The translations under genes were made by a program, and so were the position numbers. The notes under the pieces were generated by a model that saw only the letters and a program-made list of their open reading frames with translations, did not search any database and was not told the origin of the DNA. From Saccoglossus kowalevskii (lineage: Eukaryota > Hemichordata > Enteropneusta > Harrimaniidae), in assembly GCF_000003605.2 (NCBI RefSeq), contig NW_003126387.1, positions 499,937 to 517,052 on the forward strand: a stretch of DNA of 17,116 bases. Reading direction: 5' to 3'. Positions 17,086 through 17,116 of this stretch are shown here, piece by piece; the first letter of the stretch is position 1, and every line of letters begins with the position of its first letter.

Positions 17086-17116
17086 GTGGTGTGGTGTGGT
17101 GTGGTGTGGTGTGGTG
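17086..17116 (+). repeat. GTGGT pentamer microsatellite running off the window
   Basis: Six complete GTGGT units plus one base, without interruption, continuing beyond the end of the window. The total length is unknown. Confidence 0.95.

Noticed and set aside
17086-17116. GTGGT run as telomeric sequence
   Set aside because: Animal telomeres are usually TTAGGG-type. A pentamer microsatellite is the simpler reading.

Overview
The window looks like animal nuclear DNA. It is AT-rich, has one multi-exon gene with canonical GT...AG introns, and its non-coding DNA is full of short inverted-repeat elements. Short introns (92 to about 1,360 bp), a single-copy-looking rhophilin and many foldback/MITE-like sequences suggest an invertebrate bilaterian. 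A marine deuterostome such as a hemichordate is my guess only; nothing here fixes the taxon.

Positions 559-5946 (+) hold the 3' part of a rhophilin gene (rhophilin-2-like, Rho-GTPase-binding). Ten exons join in frame to encode the last 524 residues: most of the BRO1 domain, a linker, one PDZ domain and a basic C-terminal tail. The 5' exons, which should encode the HR1/REM Rho-binding repeat and the start of BRO1, lie upstream of the window. Introns 1 and 5 carry repeats: a dispersed repeat whose second copy is inverted at 13.8 kb, a 129-bp MITE, a perfect 14-bp X-box-like palindrome, and an unexpectedly CpG-rich block.

Positions 5947 to about 8860 are AT-rich with no coding signal. They fit a long 3' UTR ending at the AATAAA at 8835-8840, with two Pumilio-type TGTATATA motifs.

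From about 8.95 kb to the end no gene could be supported. The sequence becomes richer in CpG and contains a dense set of mobile-element fossils. The most notable are three foldback sequences (8961-9072, 10221-10246, 16597-16625) that all start CA, end TG and are abutted by perfect 7-bp direct repeats; two of them are only 26 and 29 bp long. A second family with the core GGCGGTGGTCG occurs four times (10.7 kb, 14.55 kb, 14.98 kb, 15.29 kb). One inverted pair is bounded by TTAA and encloses a perfect 68-bp tandem duplication. CACGTG E-boxes and NRF-1-like palindromes occur in the downstream region, so it may contain regulatory DNA or the 5' side of another gene, but no exon could be assigned. 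The window ends inside a GTGGT pentamer microsatellite.
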